Positions 25,690 through 36,000 of a DNA stretch of 64,000 nucleotides are shown piece after piece. The DNA comes from Nostoc mirabile CHAB5784 (GTDB lineage: Bacteria; Cyanobacteriota; Cyanobacteriia; Cyanobacteriales; Nostocaceae): positions 62,001 to 126,000 of the forward strand of contig NZ_JAIVFS010000009.1 in the NCBI RefSeq assembly GCF_020829645.1. The letters run 5' to 3'. Both the position numbers and the translations under genes were made by a program. Each line of letters opens with the position of its first letter. Within the stretch, counting starts at the first letter, position 1. The notes under the pieces are model-generated. The model was not told the DNA's origin and did no database searches. It was given only the letters and a program-made list of their open reading frames with translations.

Positions 25690-28491
25690 TTAAACAACCA
25701 CAAAATTGTTTTCAGTTAGTGTCAATCCACCAGATATTTGTGCAAATTGTACCTGAGTAAACCCAGACGCACTACCATCTTGGTCAAAGAACAATCCACC
25801 TGTAGCGCTGTCGTAGATAAATCGCTGAGTCTTAGTGGTTGCAGATGTTCCGATGGTAAACTGACTTGCTTGAAGTGAAGGTGTTGACAACCCGCCACCA
25901 AAGCCAGCAGCCGATACCTGAATCAATTCATTAGTCGCGTTCAAGTAATCAAGACGATCAATGCCTTCATTGAAATTATTGAAAGCAAAGGTAGTAGTAC
26001 CAGATGCTGGCTCAAGTGGATAATAGACGCTGAGACTATCATTACCTTCGCCACCATAAAGGGTGCTATTACCTAAATAGCTAGCAATCAAACTATCGTC
26101 ACCCTTACCCCCATCTATCGTATCATTGCCACCATAGCCCCCAGAGAGCGTATCGTTGCCATTGTTACCCACAATCAAGTCATTTTGTTGTGTACCTGAG
26201 ATATCTAATCGTTCGATATTCTTGTAACTAACTCGATTCGTGCCCGCCGTAATTGAGCCAATGTTAGTAGTAGGATTGAATGTAGTTGTGATTCCTTCAT
26301 CAGAACTGTAAGAGACGGACAATAAATCGTCACCCTTACCCCCATCTATCGTATCATTGCCACCATAGCCCCCAAAGAGCGTATCGTTACCCTTACCCCC
26401 ATCTATGGTATCATTGCCACCAAAGCCCCCAGAGAGCGTATCGTTGCCATTGCTCCCTACAATCAAGTCATTGTAGTCTGTACCAGTGATATTTAATTGT
26501 TCAATATTCTTGTAACTAACTCCATTCGTGCCCGCCCTAATTGAGCTAATGTTAGTAGTAGAATTGAATGTAGTTGTGATTCCTTCATCAGAACTGTAAA
26601 AGACGGACAATAAATCGTTACCCTTACCCCCATCTATCGTATCATTGCCACCATAGCCCCCAAAGAGCGTATCGTTGCCATTGTTTCCCACAATCAAGTC
26701 ATTGTAGTCAGTACCACTGATATTTAATTGTTCGATATTCTTGTAACTAATTCGATTCGTGCCCGCCGTAATTGAGCCACTGTTAGTAGTGGCATTGAAT
26801 GTAGTTGTGATTCCTCCAGTAGCATAACTGTAATTGTAATCGGACAAGTAATTGACGGACAACAAATCGTCACCCTTACCCCCATCTATCGTATCATTGC
26901 CACCATAGCCCCCAAAGAGCGTATCGTTGCCATTGCTCCCCACAATCAAGTCATTGTAGTCTGTACCACTGATATTTAATCGTTCGATATTCTTGTAACT
27001 AACTCGATACATGTCCGCCGTAATTGAGCCACTGTTAGTAGTCGCATTGAAAGTTGAGGTGATTCTTTTGGGATCATAGGTGTAATAAGCGGACAAGAAA
27101 TCATCACCTTTACCCCCATCTACTGTTTGAGTCACTAAAGAAGAGAGGGCTGGATATCGACCGCCTACAAAGGGGGAATCGTATGGGGTTCTTACATAGA
27201 AAGAGTCATTGCCATCGCCACCATTGAGTAGGTTATTGCCGAATGAAGTCCCAGCATCTAAGGTATCGTTACCAGTACCACCGTTGAGAGTGTTATTGCC
27301 TGTTGAAAAACTAGCATCTAAGCGATCATCACCAGCGTCACCGTTGAGGGTGTTACTACCAGAGGCATAAAGTATTCCAACATCCCTCTGAAAGCTGTAG
27401 AAGCCAGAAACGGAGAGAGAATCATTACCAGTGCCACCAGAGAGCAGATTATTGCCTGTTGAATAATAAGCAATCAAAATATCCTCACCAGCGTCACCAA
27501 TGAGTGTATTATTGCCTATTGAAAAACTAGCATCTAAGCGATCATCACCAGTGCCACCGTTGAGGGTGTTACTGCCAGAAATCGGATTGCGAAAAGAAAT
27601 TACGCCTGAGAGGTCGTCGGTGTAGTCACCATAGGCAAAGAGATAATCATTTCCATCGCCACCACACAGTAGATTATTGCTTTGTGAATAGTTAACATTC
27701 AAATTCTCATCCCCAGTACCGTCAACCAGAGAGTCATTCCCCACACCACCAATGAGCGTGTCATTCCCTATACTACCAATGAGCGTGTCTTTGCCCACAC
27801 CACCTCTGAGCAAGTCGTTGCCAGTTTTGCCATCGAGGTAGTCATTACCGCCCTGACCATTAACCACATCATCTGAATCATCTAAACCGATAATGTTGTT
27901 ATCGAGGTCATTAAGGAAGGTGACTGTATTTTTGATGCCCAGGCTAGTATCTGTGGAGTTGGCATCTAGGACATTAAAGCTGTCAGTAATGCTAGTTTGC
28001 CCGTTAAACAAAATATTGCCGATAGCTGGTCTTGCTCCAGAAGCTTTCAGGTTCTGCAAGTTTTCTAATTTGAAGTTTTGCAGGATGACTTTGGCACGAC
28101 GTGCATCTAGAGCAAGAAATCGATCAGTTTCAAAGTTTTCAAATGCTTCAAAGGTGATTTCCAGATTGCTGCCGTTTTGGGTAAGCAGCAGATTTCGGGC
28201 GGTGAACAAGTCATTGTCCTCGAATTTTAGGGTGTCCACTTCGGCAATTACTGCTGCTGGGTTTATTCCTTTACCGACGCCACCGAAATCAGTGATAGTA
28301 TCAGTGCCGTCCTGGTAGGGGGACCTCACGCTTTGCTTGTAAACAAACTGATCCTTACCACCGCCACCAGTCAGGGTGTCGTCACCCCCCTTACCTGTAA
28401 TGGTATCGTTGCCTGCAAGACCATTAATCGTGTCAGCTAACTCGCTGCCCACTAGGGTATCATTACCGTTGGTTCCAATGATATTTGCCAT
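25690..28491 (-). CDS. RTX (haemolysin-type calcium-binding repeat) protein
   Basis: 933 residues built largely of GGxGxDxLx nonapeptides (for example [27 protein letters not shown]), which bind calcium and fold as parallel beta-rolls outside the cell. Such proteins are normally exported by a type I system through an uncleaved C-terminal signal. The C-terminus ([13 protein letters not shown]) is compatible, but no transporter gene is nearby. Residues ~60-185 form a non-repeat region ([10 protein letters not shown]...[12 protein letters not shown]). The central part contains four near-identical blocks with [20 protein letters not shown] plus a [14 protein letters not shown] module. No enzymatic domain was seen, so an adhesin, S-layer or matrix role is only a guess. 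Confidence 0.9.
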   Translation of the reverse strand: MANIIGTNGNDTLVGSELADTINGLAGNDTITGKGGDDTLTGGGGKDQFVYKQSVRSPYQDGTDTITDFGGVGKGINPAAVIAEVDTLKFEDNDLFTARNLLLTQNGSNLEITFEAFENFETDRFLALDARRAKVILQNFKLENLQNLKASGARPAIGNILFNGQTSITDSFNVLDANSTDTSLGIKNTVTFLNDLDNNIIGLDDSDDVVNGQGGNDYLDGKTGNDLLRGGVGKDTLIGSIGNDTLIGGVGNDSLVDGTGDENLNVNYSQSNNLLCGGDGNDYLFAYGDYTDDLSGVISFRNPISGSNTLNGGTGDDRLDASFSIGNNTLIGDAGEDILIAYYSTGNNLLSGGTGNDSLSVSGFYSFQRDVGILYASGSNTLNGDAGDDRLDASFSTGNNTLNGGTGNDTLDAGTSFGNNLLNGGDGNDSFYVRTPYDSPFVGGRYPALSSLVTQTVDGGKGDDFLSAYYTYDPKRITSTFNATTNSGSITADMYRVSYKNIERLNISGTDYNDLIVGSNGNDTLFGGYGGNDTIDGGKGDDLLSVNYLSDYNYSYATGGITTTFNATTNSGSITAGTNRISYKNIEQLNISGTDYNDLIVGNNGNDTLFGGYGGNDTIDGGKGNDLLSVFYSSDEGITTTFNSTTNISSIRAGTNGVSYKNIEQLNITGTDYNDLIVGSNGNDTLSGGFGGNDTIDGGKGNDTLFGGYGGNDTIDGGKGDDLLSVSYSSDEGITTTFNPTTNIGSITAGTNRVSYKNIERLDISGTQQNDLIVGNNGNDTLSGGYGGNDTIDGGKGDDSLIASYLGNSTLYGGEGNDSLSVYYPLEPASGTTTFAFNNFNEGIDRLDYLNATNELIQVSAAGFGGGLSTPSLQASQFTIGTSATTKTQRFIYDSATGGLFFDQDGSASGFTQVQFAQISGGLTLTENNFVVV
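26100..27115. repeat. Four near-identical internal duplications within the RTX gene
   Basis: The DNA encoding GITTTFN...[10 protein letters not shown]...DYNDLIVG...[14 protein letters not shown] recurs four times with few base changes. For instance CATAGCCCCCAAAGAGCGTA occurs repeatedly. This implies recent tandem expansion. Confidence 0.8.
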
Positions 28492-29351
28492 AACTTTTAC
28501 CTACCTAAATCGATTTTTTCAGCAACTTCAGTTCTCAACCTTGAGTTTAGTGCTGTTTTCGGGCATAAAAATTCGCCTCACTTTAACGTTTTCGGCATAT
28601 TTTATATCTCAAGAGTGAAGAACAGTAATATTCATCAAAGATTCACCTTATGAAAAACCTTTTCGATAGCACTTCTCTAACTATCAAAGAAGAACAACTG
28701 TTTTAAGCGCTATACAAGTTCATGAGGACGTGCATTTAGTCAAACAAATAGTTTCAGGCTTTTTTCACTCATCTTTAATCAACCATGAAAGCTGAAAAAA
28801 GCTCGAAAAATCAAGATTGAATGTCTAAAATTCACATTTCATAGTTTGTTGTTTTGTCAATGGGTAATTACTACTACTGTGAAAATAGCGAAGAGTTTAC
28901 TCTTGATAGGCAAAAATATTTTTATACCCTCGTTGTGAGCTATTGCCTGTGACTGTCTATCCTGAAAATAGAGAACATCGAAATCACTTTGTACTAACTA
29001 TATACTACCGAATTTATGTAAATGTCTTTGTTTAAAGACACATCTTTGCATATTCTTCACATTATTCACCGTTCAATGTAAGTATAAGTACTTTTGTTTA
29101 TGTATTGCTGAACGGTTACGCTTTTTGAGGCGATCGCTAATCCGAAATCAACAACAGCCATCTTTCAATTACGAACAACAAACCCTGTGGGAACTAAACT
29201 TTTAAGGATTGTGCAGCTTAATTAAACACACAGATTAGAGTAATATAACAACGGTGGTATCATTGCATCAAAATGATACCGTAATTTTGTCTAGATATAG
29301 AATTCTATCGCCCTGCCAACGGTAGATTATTTCTGAAAGGAGTTTGCTGCA
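28492..29351. other. 860-bp divergent spacer
   Basis: AT-rich DNA between the divergent RTX and phosphatase genes. No frame of note. It must hold both promoters, but I could not assign boxes. Only one HIP1 octamer (near 29130) stands out. AAAGGAG lies shortly before the phosphatase ATG. Confidence 0.5.
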
Positions 29352-30221
29352 ATGGCCACAACACCTACTACTCGCCTGATTTTGGAGACTTTACTCCCCC
29401 ATCTCAAAGTAGCAGCAGCCTATGCCCGTTTTCTTCAACCAAAAATTGCTGCACTTCCCGCCAAAGAACAAGGAAACAACTTTTTTAGTGCCGCACTTAC
29501 TGATGCAGATGTGGCTATTCAAAATCTGGTAGAAGTAGTACTATTGGGCACTTTCCCAGAGATTCGCTTTTTTGGGGAAGAGTATGCAAGTTCTAACAAT
29601 ACTAAGTATTTTCGCGCTACCGAACTCGGCTCAGAAGGTGATTATTTAGTCACACTCGACCCGATTGATGGCACGAAGTTTTACATGGATGGACATTCTA
29701 ATTACCAAATTATTCTCAGTATTCTAAATTCAGATGACTTTGAAGCAGTACTCGCTATTTCCCCTGCCCAAAATGTTTATTTTTACGCTCTCCGAGGCGA
29801 AGGTGCTTTTAAAGGGACGCTGGATATGAGCTTAGAAGCCTGTGCCCCGTTACACATAACATCCGCCAAACCTGCTATTTTGTTGGGATGGGGAATGAAT
29901 GCGATCGCACATTTACTAAAAGATCGATATAAAGTAATCGATATAGCGACTGATTACTCTAGTGATATTGAAATTCCCAATCTCAATGGTATTTTCAGTG
30001 GCGACTTGAGTGGAGCAGTGATCAAATCGGGCAAATTTATTGATGGTGCTGCACTCGCTTTTATTGCCAGAGAAGCTGGCTGGATTGTAACTACTCTCGA
30101 CGGTTCGACTTTACCGCCACTGCATACTTGTCAAAACTATAGCCTGCCTGGATTGATAGTAGCTGCCTCAAAATCTGTTCATCAAGACCTACTGAAAGCG
30201 ATGCAAAGCCTACCTGTTTGA
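29352..30221 (+). CDS. Inositol-monophosphatase-family phosphatase
   Basis: 289 residues of the Li-sensitive, Mg-dependent phosphatase superfamily (inositol monophosphatase, CysQ-like bisphosphate nucleotidase, FBPase-like). Metal-site motifs: FFGEE (GEE) and LDPIDGTKFYMDG (DPIDGT); Asp in SALTDADVAIQ precedes them. The C-terminal motif is GAVIKSGKFIDGAALAFIAREAGW, in which the usual WD-x-AG motif is altered to ...DGAAL. That deviation makes substrate assignment uncertain. AAAGGAG lies eight bases upstream of the ATG. Followed by a TnpB transposon. Confidence 0.82.
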   Translation: MATTPTTRLILETLLPHLKVAAAYARFLQPKIAALPAKEQGNNFFSAALTDADVAIQNLVEVVLLGTFPEIRFFGEEYASSNNTKYFRATELGSEGDYLVTLDPIDGTKFYMDGHSNYQIILSILNSDDFEAVLAISPAQNVYFYALRGEGAFKGTLDMSLEACAPLHITSAKPAILLGWGMNAIAHLLKDRYKVIDIATDYSSDIEIPNLNGIFSGDLSGAVIKSGKFIDGAALAFIAREAGWIVTTLDGSTLPPLHTCQNYSLPGLIVAASKSVHQDLLKAMQSLPV

Positions 30222-30263
30222 GGGTAAATAATTAGTTAATTATTTACCGAAATTAATGGGTTT

Positions 30264-30288
30264 AAAGCCCCGTCATAAAGGACGGCTT
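30264..30288 (+). repeat. Left-end hairpin of the tnpB transposon
   Basis: AAAGCCCCGTC pairs with GACGGCTTT around ATAAAG just before tnpB, as in the subterminal hairpins of IS200/IS605-type left ends. The exact boundary cannot be set. Confidence 0.65.
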
Positions 30289-30328
30289 TCTAGATATGTG
30301 CTACAATCTTATCGTCAGCTATAACGAT

Positions 30329-31546
30329 AAGATGATCATCTACGAATCCAAGCTAGAAGGAACAAAAGACCAGTACGAGCGGCTAAACAACGCCATTCGT
30401 ACTGGTCTTTTTGTGCGAAATTCTATTATTCGGGCTTGGATAGATGGATTAATAAAAAGTCGCAATGATGCCTACAAATATTGCAAGGTCTTAGCCGATA
30501 ATCCTGAATTTCCTTGGGCACGTTTGTTAAATTCTCAAGCGCGACAAGCGCACGCTGAAAGAGCGTGGGCAAGCATCGAGAGATTTTACCGCAACTGTGC
30601 TTCAAAGATTCAAGGAAGTAAGGGTTTTCCAAAGTTCAAGAAACAGCAAACTAAAGCCTCGGCAGAATATAAAATTTCGGGTTGGAAACTTTCAGATGAC
30701 AGGCGTTATATAGAATTCACTGATGGATTCAAAGCTGGTTCATTTAAACTTTGGGGAACTAGAAACCTGCATTACTACCAGCTTGATCAGATTAAACGGG
30801 TCAAAGTTGTTAGACGACACGATGGCTATTACGCGCAGTTTTTAATTGACCACAAGCGGGAGGAAAATAAAGAATTAAGTGGGCGACAGATTGGGCTGGA
30901 TGTCGGTTTAAATCATTTCTACACCGATAGCAATGGTTTCAAAATAGATAATCCGAGGTTTTTGAGAAAAGATGAACGTAAAATAAAACAGATGCAAAGA
31001 CGTTTATCTAAAACTCAAAAACATAGTAAAAATAGAGCCAAAGCGAGAAACAAATTAGGTAGAGCGCATCTTAAGGTATCACGCAGACGTAACGATTGGG
31101 TTTGTAAATTGGCCCAGCGCGTCATCCAGTCTAACGATTTGGTAGCGATTGAAAACCTAAAAGTGCGTAACATGATTAAAAACCATTGTCTGGCTAAGTC
31201 AATATCTGATGCTGCTTGGGTTCGGTTTCGAGAATGGTTAGAGTATTTTGGAACTGTTTATGGAGTTCCGGTAATAACCGTGAACCCAAACTATACCTCC
31301 CAAAATTGCTCGAACTGTGGAGAAACTGTAGTCAAAACATTGAGTACCAGAACGCATAAATGTCTGCATTGTGGCTACGTTGCGGACAGAGATGAAAATG
31401 CAGCGTTGAACATCTTGAAATTAGCTCTGAAAGAATTAGTAAATACGGTGGGGCACACCGAAATTAACGTCTCTGGAGAGATTCCCCTCTGTTTGAACGT
31501 GGAAACGCAGTCAAGTAAGGGAACTCGAAGAAAGAGAAAAGCCTGA
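30329..31546 (+). CDS. tnpB: TnpB RNA-guided endonuclease of an IS1341/IS605-type element
   Basis: TnpB, ancestor of Cas12, cuts DNA using an RNA (omegaRNA/reRNA) made from the transposon's right end. The open frame starts at 30296; I favour the second ATG at 30329 (MIIYESKLEGTKDQ), giving 405 residues, which is full length. In the numbering from 30296 the RuvC triad is complete: Asp202 (IGLDVGLN), Glu286 (VAIENLKV), Asp366 (ADRDENAALNIL). The zinc ribbon CSNC...CLHC lies between the last two. No TnpA Y1 transposase is present, so the element is of the solitary IS1341 kind, mobilised in trans if at all. It sits between the phosphatase and the ketopantoate-reductase-like gene. Confidence 0.92.
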   Translation, partial: KMIIYESKLEGTKDQYERLNNAIRTGLFVRNSIIRAWIDGLIKSRNDAYKYCKVLADNPEFPWARLLNSQARQAHAERAWASIERFYRNCASKIQGSKGFPKFKKQQTKASAEYKISGWKLSDDRRYIEFTDGFKAGSFKLWGTRNLHYYQLDQIKRVKVVRRHDGYYAQFLIDHKREENKELSGRQIGLDVGLNHFYTDSNGFKIDNPRFLRKDERKIKQMQRRLSKTQKHSKNRAKARNKLGRAHLKVSRRRNDWVCKLAQRVIQSNDLVAIENLKVRNMIKNHCLAKSISDAAWVRFREWLEYFGTVYGVPVITVNPNYTSQNCSNCGETVVKTLSTRTHKCLHCGYVADRDENAALNILKLALKELVNTVGHTEINVSGEIPLCLNVETQSSKGTRRKRKA

Positions 31547-31591
31547 AAGTGATTTCAGGAATCCTCGTCCCTTTTAGGGCGAGGAGGATGT
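31400..31591 (+). ncRNA. Probable omegaRNA/right end of the TnpB element
   Basis: By analogy with known elements, the guide RNA scaffold spans the 3' end of tnpB and the right end. The right end contains a hairpin, ATCCTCGTCCC TTTTA GGGCGAGGAGGAT (31561-31588), followed by GTCA. The limits are inferred from the family, not visible as transcription signals. The adjacent 3' sequence that would act as guide lies just before the 31613 gene. Confidence 0.5.
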
Positions 31592-31612
31592 CAATAACTA
31601 TCCTTAAATAAA

Positions 31613-32590
31613 ATGAAAATTTGTATTGTTGGCGCGGGTGCGATTGGTGGATATTTAGGAGCGAAATTGGCACTGGCAGGTGAAGCCGTGACATTAATCG
31701 CTCGTGGTTCTCATTTGGAGGCAATTCAAAAAAATGGGCTGAAGTTGCTCATGGCAGACGGTTCTAGCCAAATTGTTACTCCGTTGGCAACTAGCGATAT
31801 CCAGTCAGCAGGGCCACAAGATGTAGTAATTTTAACTGTCAAGGCTCACAGTGTTCCAGTGATCGCACCTTCTCTCCCTGCACTCTACAATCCTCATACG
31901 ATGGTGGTAACAGCCCAAAATGGCGTTCCTTGGTGGTACTTTCGTAAGTATGGCGGTGAGTATGAAGGGACGCGGATTCAATCGGTTGACCTAGATGGGA
32001 TTATTGAAGCTAGTATCGGTGCCCAACGCGCCATCGGTTGTGTTGTTTACCCAGCAACTGAGATAATTGAACCAGGTGTGATTAAGCATATTGAAGGCGA
32101 TCGCTTTACTCTTGGTGAAATCGATGGCACTAAAACAGAACGCATCCAATTATTGGCACAGACTTTAAAACAGGCAGGATTCAAAGCACCAATCCGCAAT
32201 CAAATTCGCACGGAAATTTGGATTAAGTTGTGGGGGAATGTGGCATTTAATCCCATCAGTGCCCTGACTGGTGCTACTCTAGAGGATATTTGTCGCTATC
32301 CCCTCACCCGTGAACTAGCGCGGCAAATGATGACAGAAACTCAAGCGATCGCGGAAAATTTGGGTATAAAGTTTGGCATCACTTTAGAACAGCGAATTAA
32401 TGGGGCAGAAAATGTTGGTGCCCATAAAACCTCGATGCTACAAGATATTGAAGCCGGACGCGCTACGGAGATAGATGCTATTGTTGGCGCGGTGGCAGAA
32501 TTAGGAAAACTTACTCAAATTCCCACACCTTATATTGATGCTATTTATGCCAGCGTCAAGCTGCTGGAGGCCACCAAAGTGAGAATTTAA
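31613..32590 (+). CDS. 2-dehydropantoate 2-reductase family protein
   Basis: 325 residues, NADPH-dependent reductase of the ApbA/PanE family, which makes pantoate for coenzyme A. N-terminal Rossmann motif IVGAGAIGGYLGAKLA. Family blocks VILTVKAH, VVTAQNGVPWW, the catalytic Lys in IWIKLWGNVAFNPISALTGA, and HKTSMLQDIEAGRATEIDAI with the conserved Ser and Asp/Glu. The family contains paralogues acting on other 2-keto acids, so panE is likely but unproven. The ATG lies just past the TnpB right end, so its native promoter may have been displaced by that insertion. Confidence 0.88.
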   Translation: MKICIVGAGAIGGYLGAKLALAGEAVTLIARGSHLEAIQKNGLKLLMADGSSQIVTPLATSDIQSAGPQDVVILTVKAHSVPVIAPSLPALYNPHTMVVTAQNGVPWWYFRKYGGEYEGTRIQSVDLDGIIEASIGAQRAIGCVVYPATEIIEPGVIKHIEGDRFTLGEIDGTKTERIQLLAQTLKQAGFKAPIRNQIRTEIWIKLWGNVAFNPISALTGATLEDICRYPLTRELARQMMTETQAIAENLGIKFGITLEQRINGAENVGAHKTSMLQDIEAGRATEIDAIVGAVAELGKLTQIPTPYIDAIYASVKLLEATKVRI

Positions 32591-32708
32591 TAGTCCAGTC
32601 AGGAGCCTGATTTTGTATCGTGAACTCGGTTGAGAGCTTTTTTGGCTCCTTTCCTACGGGACGCTAACACGGACAAGTTCTGGAAGACTGGCAGATATAT
32701 AGCGACGA

Positions 32709-32907
32709 CTTATATCATGTCCGCATAATTAGTTATGATTCCCACAGTCATTGCACCCCACCCCGACAATCGTCGCTTTGTCTCCCCCCCTGCTTGCGAG
32801 GAGGGGATTAAGGGGAGCCAGTGCGGTCTTGGGGTCTCCCCAAGTGGAGCCGGATAGCGTGTGGGGTTCTTCGGGTTTAATAAGTAATCAAGCGGACATG
32901 ATATTAT
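32709..32907. mobile_element. Palindromic element with ATATCATGTCCG ends, sister of 14816
   Basis: Left TTATATCATGTCCGCATAATT; right, complemented, TAATATCATGTCCGCTTGATT. It shares the CACCCCACCCCGAC core with the 14816 copy. It also carries an extra GGAGCCAGTGCGGTCTTGGG...CCGGATAGCGTGTGG module that occurs inverted in the 22217 element. Confidence 0.75.
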
Positions 32908-33006
32908 TTGACCAAATGTCACTCGATTGATAATAGCAGGTTATTAGCATGATAAATATTGAGATATAATTTTTTGAGGCGCGATCGCATTTGTATTTTT
33001 AACCTT

Positions 33007-36000
33007 ATGAGTCATCCTTCTTGCCTTACAATCCTGCTGATTGATGATTGCGTCGAAAATCGGCTGGAATTGTCTCACTTCTTACAGCAGGACAGCCTAT
33101 ATACCTATCGCATATTGGAGTTTGAGAAGGCAACGCAAGCCCTGGAATGGTGTCAACAGGAGATACCAGATATCATTTTGCTGGATTTTGTGTTGCCTAA
33201 TGGGGATAGCCTGAAGTTTATTCAGCAATTTCGGGAATGCCATAGCAATACCCAAACTGCTGTGATTATGCTGACAGGACAAGGCGATGAAATTATCGCT
33301 GTCTGTGGGATGATAAAAAATGGTGTTCAGGATTATGTAGTTAAAGATAAACTCACGGCTGAAGTTCTTCAAGGCGCAATTCATCATGCCGTTGAACGGA
33401 TGTATCTGACTCGAGAGTTAGAACAAAGTCGGGAACAACAACAACTGATTGCCGCGATCGCCTTACGGATTCGTCAGTCTTTTAAAGTAGAAGAAATTCT
33501 GCGTGCCACAGTAACAGAAGCGCGGCAGTTTCTCAAAGCAGACCGAGTAGTTGTCTATCAATTTCAGCCAGATATGAGCGACAGCATTGTGGCGGAGTCA
33601 GTGCTTCCTGGTTGGACGGTAGCTTTGGGGAGGCAGATTCGGGACACCTACCTTCAACAGGGAGCCGGGAGGGATTATCGCCAGGGAAAAAAACGGGCGA
33701 TGAATGACATTTATCAGGCTGGCTTAACGAATTGTCATTTGCATCTTTTAGAACAATTTGAAGTTAAAGCTAATCTGGTAGTACCTATTTTGGTCAAAGA
33801 GCAATTGTGGGGATTATTAATTGCTCACCAATGTAGTGCATCTCGTCACTGGCAATCGTTGGAATTGGATTTGTTAGATCAACTAGCGGTGCAAATAGCG
33901 ATCGCTATTCAACAAACGAGTGCATATCAGCAAGCACAGGCAGAACGCCAACGCACAGAAGCAGCCCTAAAAGCCAGCGAAGAGAAACTCAAACTCACCC
34001 TAAATTTTGCTGCTATTGGCTATTGGGAATGGAACCCAATCACCAATCAAATATTTACCGAGAATGCAATTCACTGTCTTTGTTCTGAGCCGAGTGGTGC
34101 AAACCTAACTTATGAACAATGGCTCAATCAGGTATATCCAGAGGATCGGGAATGGGTTGAGCAGAAATTTAGGCAGGCGATCACAACACAGACTGATTAT
34201 GCTGTGGAATACCGGGTTACCTGGCAAGATGGCAGCATTCACTGGGTATCGCTAAAAGGACGGGGACTTTATGACGAAACCGGACAACTGCTGCGGATGC
34301 TGGGCGTGCTAATTGACATCACAGAACGCAAGCTCTCAGAAGAGGAGCGGCGGCACGCAGAGATACCGCAAATTGAATTACATCTTATGGAGCAGATTCT
34401 GGAAGTAGTCCTAGCAGGTTACTGGGATTGGGATATTCCAGGCAATCACGAGTACTTGAGCTTAACCTTCAAACAGATGTTCGGCTATGAAGATCATGAG
34501 TTGCCAAATACACCAGAGAGCTGGCAACGCCTGATTTTTCCAGAGGATTTACCAGGTGTTCTGGAAATTTTCGAGCAACATGTCCAAAGTCGTGGAAAAA
34601 TTCCCTATTACAATGAAGTGAGATATCGGCATAAGGATGGTTCTACCGTTTGGGTCATTTGTTCCGGTTGTGTCATTGCGTGGGATCAAGACGGCAATCC
34701 CCTTCGCATGATTGGTTGCCATATTGACATAACAAAACGCAAACAAGTAGAAGAAGCCCTCAAAGAGAGCGAACAACGTTATGCAACATTGACAAAAGCG
34801 GCTCCTGTGGCTATTTTCCGGCTTGACAATGCTGGTAACTGTATTTACGTTAACGATCGCTGGAGCGATCTCACGGGTAGACCAACACAGGCAGCATTGG
34901 GGATGGGGTGGGCAGAAGCAATATACCTAGAAGACCGCGATCGCATCCTCAGAGAATGGTATGAGGTGCAATTAGAGCAAACAGAACTTTTTTACAACGA
35001 GGGTAGGCATCTGCGCCCAGATGGTAGTATCAACTGGTTTCACTGCTATGTGTTACCTGAAACTAACACCAGTGGAGCTATTATCGGCTATATCGGTACA
35101 CTAACGGATATCAGTAATCGCAAACAAGCCGAACAAGAACTCATCCACAACAGAGATTTGCGAGAAGCAATTTTTAACGAATCTGCCGATGCCATCTTTC
35201 TGGTTGATCCGCAAACACTGCTCACCTTGGATTGCAATCGGCAGTCGGTAGAACTGTTTGAGGCGGCTGACAAAACTGAATTGATCAATATTCATGGGCA
35301 GACGCTCCAACGCTATCCATTCACTGCCAGCGAAACGGATGCGATCGTAAGAGATATGCAGTCAAAAGGTGTTTGGAGCCGAGAGATTGAATATGTTACT
35401 CTTCAGGGTAAGATTTTTTGGGGAAACATTGCAGTTAAACCGATTACTGTAGCCGGACGTACTATAAATTTAGTGCGGATCACTGATATCAGCGAACAGC
35501 AAGCTGCGCTACGCGATCGTAAACTTGCCGAAGCACAACTGCGGCAGACGAATCAGCAACTTGCTAACACCAACGTGGAACTTGCCCGCGCTACTCGCCT
35601 CAAAGACGAATTTCTCGCAAACATGAGCCATGAACTGCGAACACCTCTCAATGCTATTTTGGGGATGTCAGAGGGCTTACAGGAAAGTGTATTTGGCTCC
35701 ATTAATGAAAGACAAGCAAAAGCGATCGCTACTATTGAGGGCAGTGGCAGACATTTGCTAGAACTAATCAACGACATTTTAGACTTGTCTAAAATCGAAT
35801 CTGGCAAACTGGAACTGCAATTGAGCGATGTTTCTGTCAGGAGCCTCTGTGATGCTAGCCTTGCCTTTGTCAAACAGATGGCTTTGAAAAAAAATATTCA
35901 TCTTAGTATTCATATTTCTGAAAATATTGACAGCATCCAAGTAGACGATCGCCGCCTGTCTCAAGTACTAATCAACCTACTGAGTAACGCTGTCAAGTTC

